From an uncultured Bacilli bacterium (GTDB lineage: Bacteria > Bacillota_I > Bacilli_A > RF39 > UBA660), in NCBI GenBank assembly GCA_934099115.1, contig CAKOPK010000002.1, forward strand, positions 1 to 64,000: a DNA stretch of 64,000 bases. The letters are read 5' to 3'. Numbering within the stretch: the first letter of the stretch is position 1; the number at the start of each line of letters is the position of its first letter. Positions 1 to 7,736 of the stretch are shown in pieces. The notes beneath the pieces are model-generated. The model ran no database searches and was not told the origin of the DNA. It saw only the letters and a list, made by a program, of their open reading frames with translations. The position numbers and the translations under genes are program-made.

Positions 1-49
1 ATTTAACTTGTAATTCATCATAATCTTTTCTTAAATCTTCTATCTTCAA
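1..49 (-). CDS. Partial CDS, N-terminal end only
   Basis: An open frame reads leftward out of the window from a TTG codon at 47-49. It is preceded by AAGGTG at 57-62, a plausible ribosome-binding site with normal spacing. Only 16 residues are visible and they are mostly charged (MKIEDLRKDYDELQVK). That is too little to name a family. The start codon is chosen only from the ribosome-binding site. Confidence 0.35.
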   Translation of the reverse strand, partial: MKIEDLRKDYDELQVK

Positions 50-202
50 AATATTCACCTTCTTATAAAAAAGTTTCCTTAAGTAGTTTTTACCCGATTT
101 TTCTTATAATTTTTATTAATTTTTATTAAAAATTGTAAAAAGAAATTTAATTAAAAACCTTATAAAATAAGAGTTTTAAAGAGTGTTTATATAAGTCGTT
201 CT

Positions 203-292
203 TTACCAGTTGATTCCGACTTTAGTTAACTTTTCTTCTTGATTGTTATTTTTCTTTTCTGCTCTAATTTTTCTTTTTTGATACATATCCAT
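203..292 (-). CDS. Small basic peptide of 29 residues
   Basis: ATG at 290-292 follows a good ribosome-binding site (GGGAAG, about nine bases upstream) and runs 29 codons to TAA. The product begins MDMYQKRKIRAEKK and ends KVGINW. It is Lys/Arg-rich, has no membrane segment and is probably cytoplasmic. I cannot give it a function. The strong ribosome-binding site and clean reading frame are the main support. It sits among accessory genes at the left edge of the window. Confidence 0.45.
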   Translation of the reverse strand: MDMYQKRKIRAEKKNNNQEEKLTKVGINW

Positions 293-339
293 TATTTATC
301 ACTTCCCTTTTAGTAAAAACTTTTTTACATTTTTTATAA

Positions 340-747
340 CTATTTTTTATAATAATTTAATTTTTCTAACTCTTTTATATTTTCTTTAACCCATGGATTA
401 CCTGCAACCATTTTATTTATTTTTAATGATACTTTCATTTCATTAGTCGTAATATTCATAGTATTTTCAAGTAAAATACCTTTTTTCATTTCAAATTTTG
501 TGATGTTTTTCCATTCTATTAAGCAGCAATCTAATATATTCCAGTTGCCTTCTACCGGAAAAATATGAATTCCTTTTTCATCAAACCCAAATAAGTATGA
601 TGTTGCTCTTTCTGAGGCAATTACAATTACTGGACCAGCTGGTAAAACCCATTTTACTTTATAGGTACTATGTCCCGGCACAATATTATTTTTATAACTA
701 AAATTCCATTTATTTAATTCTTCTTTTACTCTTTCTAAATTAAGCAT
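340..747 (-). CDS. Hypothetical protein, 135 aa
   Basis: A 135-residue soluble protein with a proper ribosome-binding site (AAGGAAG) ahead of its ATG. The N-terminal 25 residues look helical. Residues 30-115 look like a beta-rich module (LFGFDEKGIHIFPVEGNW, IEWKNITKFEMKKG), and the end is NPWVKENIKELEKL. This alternation of strands with a closing helix recalls bacterial PH-like domains, but that is only a fold impression. There is no signal peptide or catalytic motif. It lies between a RhuM fragment and a small peptide gene, in what looks like an accessory patch. Confidence 0.5.
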   Translation of the reverse strand: MLNLERVKEELNKWNFSYKNNIVPGHSTYKVKWVLPAGPVIVIASERATSYLFGFDEKGIHIFPVEGNWNILDCCLIEWKNITKFEMKKGILLENTMNITTNEMKVSLKINKMVAGNPWVKENIKELEKLNYYKK

Positions 748-771
748 ATTTCTAATCTTCCTTTCATTTTA

Positions 772-1149
772 TCATTTATTTGTTTCTTCTATTAATAAAT
801 CAAAATATTTTGCATCATATTTATTTCCATTTATAAAACGTTCATCATTTAATACAAATCCCTTAGTCATATATTCTTTTAATATTTTTGTCGCCCATAT
901 TCTAAATTCTGTTGCTTTTTTAGAATTAATTCTATAACCCACAGCAATTATAGCATCAAGACTATAAACTTCAGTATTATAATTTTTTCCGTCAGGTGTA
1001 GTTATTTCCATTTTGGAAACAACTGAATTTTTATCTAATTCGTTTTCTTCAAATATATTTTTTAAATATTTTGATATTGCTAGTACACCAACCTCGAAAA
1101 CTTTTAATACTTTCTTAACATCTTCATTATTAAACAGATCTTTAACTTT
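772..1149 (-). pseudogene. RhuM/Fic-associated virulence protein fragment
   Basis: The segment after the ATG at 1011 (79 codons) carries the RhuM-family core: YSLDAIIAVGYRINSKKATE, then FRIWATKILKEYMTKGFVLN. The frame stays open upstream to 1149 and there encodes matching RhuM-like sequence (SKYLKNIFEENELDKNS, then VVSK leading into the ATG codon). No usable start codon lies in that part, and a TAA at 1150-1152 closes it. The fragment also stops about 25 residues after the core, earlier than typical RhuM proteins. It is best read as a remnant that lost its start and its C-terminal region. RhuM proteins are common on mobile and accessory loci; their biochemical role is not established. Confidence 0.6.
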
Positions 1150-1154
1150 TTAAA

Positions 1155-2309
1155 TCATTTTAAAAAACGGTCCCAGTGATTATTGCTAGTAGATGCAGAG
1201 TTAAAATTATGATTAATTTGTTCACTTATTAATTTTGCTTTTTCTTTTATTGGATTATCTGCTTTTAAAAAAGCAGGAGCTATACTTCTATACATTAAAT
1301 TAGCAAATATTTCCGCTCTATCCTCTTTATAATTTGATTTAGAATATTTAGAAACAAAATAATAAGTATTATCTAGTAAATAGACATATTGATTACTCTG
1401 ATACCCATATGTAAACCCTGGAGGATTATACTGCATCATATTTTGTTCTAAAAGAGAAGCACTATAAATACCTTTTGATGTAAAATAGCAATCTATTACA
1501 TGCATTATTTCATGATGAACTGTACTTTCAAGTATAGATGAACTTGAATTATGAGTGGCAACAATTAATATTATTACGGTATTACTGTTGTTGTTATCGG
1601 CTAGTCCTGCTGCACTACCATTGATACTATCTACTAAATAAATAGATAAAGGTTTCCAATTGTTTTTTATTTCAGTAAAAAATGATTGGGGATATTTATT
1701 TAAAGCATTCTCTATTTTAGTTAAATTATAACCAATTACTTCATCATCATAAAGTTTTGTGGGTTTGGCATATGGATTCATATATTTTCCATCTATTTCA
1801 TCTTTATATCCTATAAAAACATTATATTTAGCTAATAACTGGTTTCTAAGTTCATTATTTTTTTGCTCTTCTGTTTTTACTGTTGGAGCTGGAACTTCAT
1901 TTTTATCTTGATTTGAATTATTATTGTCACTTGTTACGTTATCACTTTTATTATTAGAATTATTTTCTGGTATGGTGTTTTTATTAGTTTCATTACTTTT
2001 ATTTTCTTCTTTTTCGTTTTTAATATCTGGCTTTATATTGTTTTCTTGTTTATTAGCGCTTTCATTAATCACTTTTTTAGGTTCTTCTTCTGTTTCTATT
2101 TTAGAAATATCATCACTATTTTCTTCTAAGTTTTCTTGGACTTTTTGGACATCTTTATTCGTTTCTTTTATATCTATGTTATTTATATTTTTGTTTTTTA
2201 AAGTTTTATTACTCTTAACATTTAAAAAGAATATAGTCCCTAGTCCTATACATAGAATAATTATTATTACATAAATTATAATATTTTTCTCGTTTACTAC
2301 TTTTTTCAT
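1155..2309 (-). CDS. Membrane-anchored putative zinc metalloprotein (HExxH)
   Basis: This 384-residue protein has a membrane segment at about residues 10-28 and then a long Asn/Lys/Glu-rich, probably disordered linker to about residue 150. A C-terminal globular domain follows. It carries HEIMH at about residue 265, the HExxH signature of zinc peptidases, and a downstream EDRAEIFANL at about 330 whose acidic residues could supply the third ligand, as in gluzincins. The layout suggests a protein held on the outer face of the membrane with its catalytic domain on a flexible tether. The substrate cannot be told. The peptidase family is not recognised, and activity is an inference from the motif. 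Confidence 0.6.
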   Translation of the reverse strand: MKKVVNEKNIIIYVIIIILCIGLGTIFFLNVKSNKTLKNKNINNIDIKETNKDVQKVQENLEENSDDISKIETEEEPKKVINESANKQENNIKPDIKNEKEENKSNETNKNTIPENNSNNKSDNVTSDNNNSNQDKNEVPAPTVKTEEQKNNELRNQLLAKYNVFIGYKDEIDGKYMNPYAKPTKLYDDEVIGYNLTKIENALNKYPQSFFTEIKNNWKPLSIYLVDSINGSAAGLADNNNSNTVIILIVATHNSSSSILESTVHHEIMHVIDCYFTSKGIYSASLLEQNMMQYNPPGFTYGYQSNQYVYLLDNTYYFVSKYSKSNYKEDRAEIFANLMYRSIAPAFLKADNPIKEKAKLISEQINHNFNSASTSNNHWDRFLK

Positions 2310-2483
2310 AATTACCTTTTAATTTACTAGATTAATCCCTTTCTATTTTGTTTTTCTTTTATCTTTTAGTTGTTAAATCTTAATAAATATCCATGGGAAT
2401 CTTGTATTAAAAATTATTTATCATTTAATCTGTATTCATGTGTTTCTAAGGCTAAAAATAAAGTTAGATTTTTAGTTTTTAGA

Positions 2484-3182
2484 TTATTTTCCCTTTCGAT
2501 ATCTTGTTAATTTAGGAGTAACTTTTTCTATATATCCCATCTTTTTTAGTTCTAAAGTTATTTTATCTAAGTTTCTAGCTAGAGCTGAAGAAATACATTG
2601 TGGAGTTACATGAAGCATTTTAGCTATTTCTTTTTGAGAATACTCAAAGCCGAAGAAGCCATAATAAAGTTTTACAATATTTCTATCTTTTTCAGGGAGC
2701 TTGTCTACAATAAGATTTAGTGCTTGTTTCATTTCTAATTCTTCATAATCTAAAGCTACATCAATATCATCGCATATGATGTCTTCATAAGTTTTACTTT
2801 TGCCGTTTTTAAAAGTAAAAATTTCATCTTCCAAACTGGTATAGGGAATTTCTTTTTGAGCTTTTTTTAAAAAGTTTATAATACTATTATCAATACATGT
2901 AACTGCATAAGAAGAAAACTTTGTATTTTTATACACATCAAATGTATTAATAGCATTTAATAAGCCTATTGCACCAATTTGGGCTAATTCTTTCTTATCA
3001 TATGATACTCCATAAAACTTAGTTTTTAATTCAAAAAATACTAGACGTAGATTATGATAAATCACTTTATCAAGTGCTTCTTTATCACCATTTTGAGCTT
3101 TTAATATAAGAAGACTTAATTCTTCTTTTGGTAGAGGGTCTAGTAACTGTTGTGAGTTTACAAATAATTCATCAAATTCCAT
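2484..3182 (-). CDS. RNA polymerase sigma factor, sporulation-type sigma-70 family
   Basis: A 232-residue sigma factor. Region 2 covers about residues 30-110 (NLRLVFFELK, the DKKELAQIGAIGLLNAINTF core and a FSSYAVTCIDNSI promoter-melting segment). Region 4 covers about 160-220, with the helix-turn-helix YSQKEIAKMLHVTPQCISSA. Length and the PLPKEELSLLILKAQNGDKE opening resemble the SigE/SigK/SigF/SigG group more than the housekeeping factor, and regions 1.1 and 1.2 are absent. The ATG is preceded by AGGAGG. It lies just upstream of lepB in the same direction. Which regulon it drives is not visible. The SpoIVB-like protease elsewhere in the window fits a sporulation background. Confidence 0.8.
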   Translation of the reverse strand: MEFDELFVNSQQLLDPLPKEELSLLILKAQNGDKEALDKVIYHNLRLVFFELKTKFYGVSYDKKELAQIGAIGLLNAINTFDVYKNTKFSSYAVTCIDNSIINFLKKAQKEIPYTSLEDEIFTFKNGKSKTYEDIICDDIDVALDYEELEMKQALNLIVDKLPEKDRNIVKLYYGFFGFEYSQKEIAKMLHVTPQCISSALARNLDKITLELKKMGYIEKVTPKLTRYRKGK

Positions 3183-3197
3183 AAAACCTCCTGTGGA

Positions 3198-3680
3198 TTA
3201 TTTTACTTTGCCTATTTTCTTAAAAGGATAAATGATAAAATTAGTTGTTCCTTTAATATCTTTCTTTTTAATTTTACCAAAAACCCTACTATCTAAAGAT
3301 ACAATACGATTATCTCCTAAAACAAAATATTCATCATCGCCTAAAGTTACTTTGTCTATATTATAAGTTATACCGTATCCAAAACTATCTTCAAATTCTT
3401 TATCATTGATATATACTTTATTATCTTTTATTTCTACCGTTTCTCCAGGAAGACCAATAATTCGTTTGATTAAATTATCGTTTTCAGCATCTATTTTTAA
3501 AACTACAATATCATAACGATCTATTTTTCCCAGTTTGTTAAGAAGCATTATTTCTCCTCCATCGAGTGTAGGATACATACTCGTTCCATTTACCTTTACT
3601 GGAGTTACTATAAATGTACGGATAAATATTACTACGACTATAACAATTATATATGGTATTAGTTCTCTTAAAAATTTCAT
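3198..3680 (-). CDS. lepB: Signal peptidase I
   Basis: Type I signal peptidase of 160 residues that removes signal peptides from exported proteins at the outer membrane face. One N-terminal membrane anchor spans about residues 8-25. The catalytic Ser34 lies in NGTSMYP and the general-base Lys72 in NLIKRIIGLPGE, giving the Ser/Lys dyad of family S26. The later box GDNRIVSLDSRVFG is also present. The length is typical of small Bacillota enzymes. It follows rplS in transcription order, separated from it by a terminator hairpin. It precedes the sigma factor gene by about 15 bases, so the two are probably cotranscribed. Confidence 0.93.
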   Translation of the reverse strand: MKFLRELIPYIIVIVVVIFIRTFIVTPVKVNGTSMYPTLDGGEIMLLNKLGKIDRYDIVVLKIDAENDNLIKRIIGLPGETVEIKDNKVYINDKEFEDSFGYGITYNIDKVTLGDDEYFVLGDNRIVSLDSRVFGKIKKKDIKGTTNFIIYPFKKIGKVK

Positions 3681-3746
3681 AATTCATTTCCTTTTCTTTT
3701 ACATGAATTTATTTTATCACTTTTTTTAAATTACTTCAACAATAAG

Positions 3747-3771
3747 CAAAAAAAGAACTCAACAGAGCTCT
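3747..3771 (-). terminator. Intrinsic terminator of rplS
   Basis: A 7-bp stem (AGAGCTC/GAGTTCT with one G-U pair, loop TGTT) begins at the rplS stop codon. It is followed on the minus strand by a run of T residues. Confidence 0.75.
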
Positions 3772-4112
3772 TAATTTCTTTCTTTAACACGGTATTCTTT
3801 ACGCATGCCTTTAATAAAGTTAAGTTTTGCACGTCTAACAAGACCTTTTTTAACAACTACAATTTTATCAATTGTAGGAGCATTTACTGGGAATATACGA
3901 GTTACTCCAATTCCACCAGACTTCTTACGTACAGAGAAAGTTTCAGATATTCCAGAACCTTTTTTAGCTACTACTAAGCCTTCAAAAGCTTGGATTCTTT
4001 CTTTCTTTCCTTCCTTAACCCATACATCAACACGTACAGTGTCTCCAACACGAAATTCTGGTGTGTCTTTCTTCATATGACGTTCATTAATCTTATCTAC
4101 TAGATTTGCCAT
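3771..4112 (-). CDS. rplS: 50S ribosomal protein L19
   Basis: Large-subunit protein L19, 113 residues. The family hallmarks are present: FRVGDTVRVDVWVKEGKKER near residues 21-40, then RIQAFEGLVVAKKG, SETFSVRKKSGGIGVTRIFP and the basic end VRRAKLNFIKG. It binds rRNA at the interface between subunits. A dedicated promoter and a structured leader lie upstream and a terminator follows, so the gene appears to form its own transcription unit. Confidence 0.97.
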   Translation of the reverse strand: MANLVDKINERHMKKDTPEFRVGDTVRVDVWVKEGKKERIQAFEGLVVAKKGSGISETFSVRKKSGGIGVTRIFPVNAPTIDKIVVVKKGLVRRAKLNFIKGMRKEYRVKERN

Positions 4113-4134
4113 ATCTACACATCCTTTCTAAAAA

Positions 4135-4183
4135 TATTAATCCAATAATCTTATTTAAAAACAGCGGATTATTTTCACGGGTA
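4135..4183 (-). promoter_or_regulatory. Probable L19 leader RNA
   Basis: The predicted transcript starts near 4182 and begins ATTACCCGTGAAAATAATCC, then GCTG. A 7-bp stem (AATAATC/GATTATT) encloses the CCGCTG segment just ahead of the rplS ribosome-binding site. Position, and the CCGTGAA...CCGCTG pattern as I remember it, fit the ribosomal L19 leader described in Bacillota. The match is from memory, not a covariance search. Confidence 0.5.
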
Positions 4184-4188
4184 ATTTC

Positions 4189-4217
4189 ATTATATCATAA
4201 AGATTTATATCATGCAA
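4189..4217 (-). promoter_or_regulatory. Promoter of rplS
   Basis: The -35 is TTGCAT (4212-4217), the spacer is 17 bases and the -10 is TATAAT (4189-4194) with an extended TG element. It lies partly inside the 3' end of the upstream gene. Confidence 0.75.
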
Positions 4218-4618
4218 GTCTCTACTCTTACTCTTTTTAGGGATTCTTCATAGAGAAATGCTAAATCTTCTTCGTTAATTCTTCCCTCTTGGTTTAGAGT
4301 AATGCAAATATTCTTAAGTTTATGGTCTACGTAGCGAACAATTTTAATATCATTCGCATTTAAGAATTTAGCATATATAATTTTTTCTGTAAAGGGAAAG
4401 ATTGTACTATACTTTATTTGCCCATCTTCAATTTCTTTTTTTAAAATACCTACTACTACATTTCCCATGTTTTTTCCTTGCTTAACCGCATATTCTTGAC
4501 CAATTAACACATAATAATCTCCATATTTTTGATAAACAGATTCTGTGAATAATTCTATTAAGATATTTTGTCCTTCAGGAACAAACAAGTGAGGAAAATC
4601 ATCATCATTCGTTTTCAA
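4205..4618 (-). CDS. Hypothetical protein, 137 aa
   Basis: A soluble 137-residue acidic protein with no signal peptide or membrane segment. It appears to be mixed alpha/beta (NILIELFTESVYQKYGDYYV, NVVVGILKKEIEDGQIKYST), with a helical end rich in Glu and Arg. I do not recognise the family. It starts 11 bases after greA ends and probably shares the greA transcript. Its 3' end contains the rplS promoter, so this position between two conserved genes may be stable. Function unknown. Confidence 0.6.
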   Translation of the reverse strand: MKTNDDDFPHLFVPEGQNILIELFTESVYQKYGDYYVLIGQEYAVKQGKNMGNVVVGILKKEIEDGQIKYSTIFPFTEKIIYAKFLNANDIKIVRYVDHKLKNICITLNQEGRINEEDLAFLYEESLKRVRVETCMI

Positions 4619-4629
4619 TTTTAAATACC

Positions 4630-5097
4630 TTATTGAACACTTTTTAATAGTACATCATAAGAACCATTCGGACTTTCAACAGAAATCTTTTCTCCTGCTT
4701 TATGACCTATTACGGCTTTTCCTATTGGAGACTCATTAGAAATCTTATTATTAAATGGGTCTGCTTCTAGTGAACCAACAAGTTTATATTCTTCTGTATC
4801 ATCAGGTCCATATTCTACTACTATTACAGAACCAACATTAGCAATATTTTTATCTTTATTATCGATAATTTCACTATGTTCTAGCTTGTATTCTAATTCT
4901 TTAATACGAGCTTCTAATTGAGCTTGTTCATTTCTAGCAGCATCATAGTCTGCATTTTCTGATAAATCTCCTAAACTTCTTGCATACTTTAATGTATTAA
5001 TAACTTCTGGTCTTTTATTTAATTTTAAGTCATTTAACTCTGCTTCAAGTTCTAAATAACCCTCAGGAGTAAGTACTACTTTATTTTCTTTTTTCAT
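4630..5097 (-). CDS. greA: Transcription elongation factor GreA
   Basis: GreA rescues backtracked RNA polymerase by stimulating cleavage of the 3' end of the transcript. The 155-residue length is standard. The N-terminal coiled coil (about residues 10-75) carries the acidic tip motif DLSENADYDAAR, whose Asp and Glu position the catalytic metal in polymerase. The C-terminal globular domain ends with IGKAVIGHKAGEKISVESPN. AGGTGA precedes the ATG. It stands downstream of trhP2, as in Bacillus (where udk lies between), and upstream of an unknown gene. Confidence 0.96.
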   Translation of the reverse strand: MKKENKVVLTPEGYLELEAELNDLKLNKRPEVINTLKYARSLGDLSENADYDAARNEQAQLEARIKELEYKLEHSEIIDNKDKNIANVGSVIVVEYGPDDTEEYKLVGSLEADPFNNKISNESPIGKAVIGHKAGEKISVESPNGSYDVLLKSVQ

Positions 5098-5147
5098 TCT
5101 TTCACCTCAAAAATTTATTTTTAATTTTCAACATCTACAAAAGAATA

Positions 5148-6335
5148 CTACAAATTATTACTTTTGTCAAACACTTTTAATCGAATCATAGCATTTCTTG
5201 GGACTCTATCCTTGCATTCGATATAAACATGCATTCTTGGATGTCTTGCAACTTCAAGTTGCTCTTTATTTTCATCTAATATTGTATGTATTACTAGTGT
5301 TAAAGGTTCCATATTAGGGCCAAATATTTCTACGGTATCGCCAATTTTAAAATAATTACGCTGTTCTACAAATAGAAGATTTTTTTCTTGATATAAAACA
5401 ACTCCTAAGAAATCTTGATTAGAAATTTCTTCTCTTCCTAAAAAGTATTGTTCTTTTTCTGTTGGAAGTCCATTATAAAATTGAGGAGTAGACTCACGAT
5501 TCGCACATCGATTTATAATTAGATTAGCATAATATATGTCATTTTCTGTTAAAGTATTCGCTTTTATTTTATCAAGTAGGCGACGATACTCATAAATTAT
5601 GGTTGCTATATAATAAATAGAACGCATTCTTCCTTCTACTTTAAAAGAATTTACACCTATATCTATCATATCTTTTAAATAAGTCGCCATATTTAAATCT
5701 TTAGGTGTCATACTAAAAATATTTTCCCCTTCTTCAGTTTTAAAAGTCCAACGACATATTTGAGCACATCCCCCACGGTTGGAATCACGATTAGTCATTA
5801 CATTTGATAAAACACATTTACCACTGATACTTGTACACATTGCTCCTTGAATAAAACATTCTAAATCTAATCCTGTTTTTTCTTTAATTATTTTTATATC
5901 TTCTCGTGATGCTTCTCTTGCTAAAACTATTCTTTTTACTCCTAAGTTTTTATAAAATAATGCTGATGCATAGTTAAGAGTGGAACTTTGAGTAGATAAA
6001 TGAATTTCTAAGGGAATAGAAAACTTACGAATACACATGATAACCGCTATATCACTTACTATAACTGCATCTACTTTTATTCTAGCAAGTTCCATTAAAT
6101 ATTCTTTTAACCCTTTTAAGTCATTATTATGAAAAACAATATTTACTGTAACATAGATTTTTTTCTTTAAAGCATGAGCAAATTTTGTTGCTTCCTCTAA
6201 TTCAGTCATATTAAAGTTTATAGCATTTGCCCTTAAAGAAAATTTTTGACCACCAACATAAACAGCATCTGCTCCATATAAATAGGCAATTTTTAGTCTT
6301 TCTATATCTCCTGCGGGAGCTAGTAATTCAATCAT
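5148..6335 (-). CDS. trhP2: U32 family protein TrhP2/YrrO, tRNA U34 hydroxylation
   Basis: A U32 peptidase-family protein of 395 residues. The signature is clear: ECFIQGAMCTSISGKCVLS at about 165, with further Cys residues in RGGCAQICRW, which could hold an Fe-S cluster. The N-terminal half is a TIM-barrel type (ELLAPAGDIERLKIAYLYGA, then DAVYVGG). In Bacillus the orthologue YrrO works with YrrN to make 5-hydroxyuridine at tRNA position 34 using prephenate. The start overlaps the TrhP1 stop by one base (TAATG), so the pair is translationally coupled. The name rests on family and synteny with trhP1 and trmR. Confidence 0.88.
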   Translation of the reverse strand: MIELLAPAGDIERLKIAYLYGADAVYVGGQKFSLRANAINFNMTELEEATKFAHALKKKIYVTVNIVFHNNDLKGLKEYLMELARIKVDAVIVSDIAVIMCIRKFSIPLEIHLSTQSSTLNYASALFYKNLGVKRIVLAREASREDIKIIKEKTGLDLECFIQGAMCTSISGKCVLSNVMTNRDSNRGGCAQICRWTFKTEEGENIFSMTPKDLNMATYLKDMIDIGVNSFKVEGRMRSIYYIATIIYEYRRLLDKIKANTLTENDIYYANLIINRCANRESTPQFYNGLPTEKEQYFLGREEISNQDFLGVVLYQEKNLLFVEQRNYFKIGDTVEIFGPNMEPLTLVIHTILDENKEQLEVARHPRMHVYIECKDRVPRNAMIRLKVFDKSNNL

Positions 6336-7132
6336 TATTCTCCCTCCTTTAATTTAAAAATTGTTCTTTCTTTGCTTAAATAAGTATAGTCGTATTTTAC
6401 TTTTGCAGGATTAGTTAAAATATTTATGACTTCTTCATTACTTAAAAATACGGTATTTATAAAATGATATAAGACATTCTTTTTTCTATTTAGTAGTTCT
6501 AGGCCATTAAAAGGACTATTAGTATATACTACTGTGCCATATTTGTTTTCAACCATTTTTAATTGTTTTTTACTACTTGTTTCTTCTAACATTACAGTAC
6601 TGGGAAGAGATTCATTAAAATAACGATTATAATTTGATAATAGATTTCTTCTAGAATACATAATATTCATATAACCAAAAGTATATAAAACTACAGGTTT
6701 GTTAACATTTTCTAATATTTCATCTATTTCTTCAAACGTTATATCTGGACTTACTACTGCACTATTTACATATTCTAAATAGGCATTGATGCTCTTATAA
6801 TTACAATTCATATGATTTAAGAATAAAATACTTTCTAATTCTATATGGTTCTCTATTAATAATTGTAAAACTCCTATATCATCAAACATTATTCCCTTGA
6901 TTGTTTTAGGCACATTTTTTAACAATTCTTTTAATTTTAAAATTCCTTCATTATCTAATATACGATTTATAAATATATAACTATTTTCTGGTAATTCTTC
7001 TACTTTAAAGGTTTTTTGATAACCAACGGTAAACTCTTCTATAGGAAAAAGGAAAGTAATATTCTTACTTCCATTTAATTTTGCAACAAGTTCTAGGTTT
7101 TCTACTAATAGTAAAATGTTATTTTTTATCAT
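6335..7132 (-). CDS. trhP1: U32-like protein TrhP1/YrrN, partner of TrhP2
   Basis: This 265-residue protein is shorter and more divergent than its neighbour, as YrrN-type proteins are. It has the barrel-like pattern of beta strands and helices (TIKGIMFDDIGVLQLLIENH, PVVLYTFGYMNIMYSRRNLL) but lacks the Cys-rich U32 signature. It sits between trmR and trhP2 exactly as in Bacillus, overlapping trmR by 14 bases. The inferred role is partner of TrhP2 in tRNA U34 hydroxylation, the step before methylation by TrmR. The assignment depends on gene order more than on motifs. Confidence 0.78.
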   Translation of the reverse strand: MIKNNILLLVENLELVAKLNGSKNITFLFPIEEFTVGYQKTFKVEELPENSYIFINRILDNEGILKLKELLKNVPKTIKGIMFDDIGVLQLLIENHIELESILFLNHMNCNYKSINAYLEYVNSAVVSPDITFEEIDEILENVNKPVVLYTFGYMNIMYSRRNLLSNYNRYFNESLPSTVMLEETSSKKQLKMVENKYGTVVYTNSPFNGLELLNRKKNVLYHFINTVFLSNEEVINILTNPAKVKYDYTYLSKERTIFKLKEGE

Positions 7133-7718
7133 TTTTTTTCACACTTACGCTTAGACCATCGCCTATATCATAAAAATTAGTATCAAAGTCAGGATTCGTT
7201 TTTAAAAATTCAATATAATTTTCAATTTTAGATACTAGACTTCTTAAATTTTTAGATTCTATTTCTTGGGATTTTCCTACATTACCATGAAACTTTAAGT
7301 TATCAGTTATAATTACACCACCATCTTTTAGAAAATATTGGAATTTTTCAAAGAACTTTGTATATTGGCCTTTCGCTGCATCTATAAAGATCATATCATA
7401 TTGTTGGTCATTTGGTAAATTTACTTCTAAAGCATCTTGAAATACAACGTTTATCTTTTGCTCAAAATTACATTTTTTAACGTTTTTTAAACATTCCATA
7501 TATCTATTATTATCTCTTTCAATCGTTGTTACAGTGACATCTGGAGATACACTTGCCATTAATATGGCAGAATAACCAATAGCACTTCCTATTTCTAAAA
7601 TATGTTTAACATTATTAGCTTTTATATATTTCATGATAAAAGCTATAGATTCTTTTTCAATTATTGGAACATTATATGCGGAGGCATATTCTTCCATTTC
7701 TATTATAAATTCTTTCAT
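7119..7718 (-). CDS. trmR: tRNA 5-hydroxyuridine methyltransferase (O-methyltransferase)
   Basis: An O-methyltransferase of the class I Rossmann type, 199 residues. The SAM-binding loop is LEIGSAIGYSAILMA (about 40-55), and the acidic motif II is YDMIFIDAAKGQY, with the metal-binding Asp typical of catechol-like methyltransferases. A further conserved ITDNLKFHGNV follows. The Bacillus orthologue YrrM/TrmR methylates 5-hydroxyuridine in tRNA to 5-methoxyuridine, and trhP1 and trhP2, which make the hydroxyuridine, follow directly. A complete mo5U34 pathway is thus encoded here, which improves decoding at the wobble position. Confidence 0.9.
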   Translation of the reverse strand: MKEFIIEMEEYASAYNVPIIEKESIAFIMKYIKANNVKHILEIGSAIGYSAILMASVSPDVTVTTIERDNNRYMECLKNVKKCNFEQKINVVFQDALEVNLPNDQQYDMIFIDAAKGQYTKFFEKFQYFLKDGGVIITDNLKFHGNVGKSQEIESKNLRSLVSKIENYIEFLKTNPDFDTNFYDIGDGLSVSVKKNDKK

Positions 7719-7736
7719 TTTTTATTCACAACCTTT

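Noticed and set aside
1924..2274. Plus-strand hydrophobic frame of 116 codons
   Set aside because: It is the antisense of the Asn/Lys/Glu-rich linker of the metalloprotein, which automatically reads as Leu/Phe/Ser.
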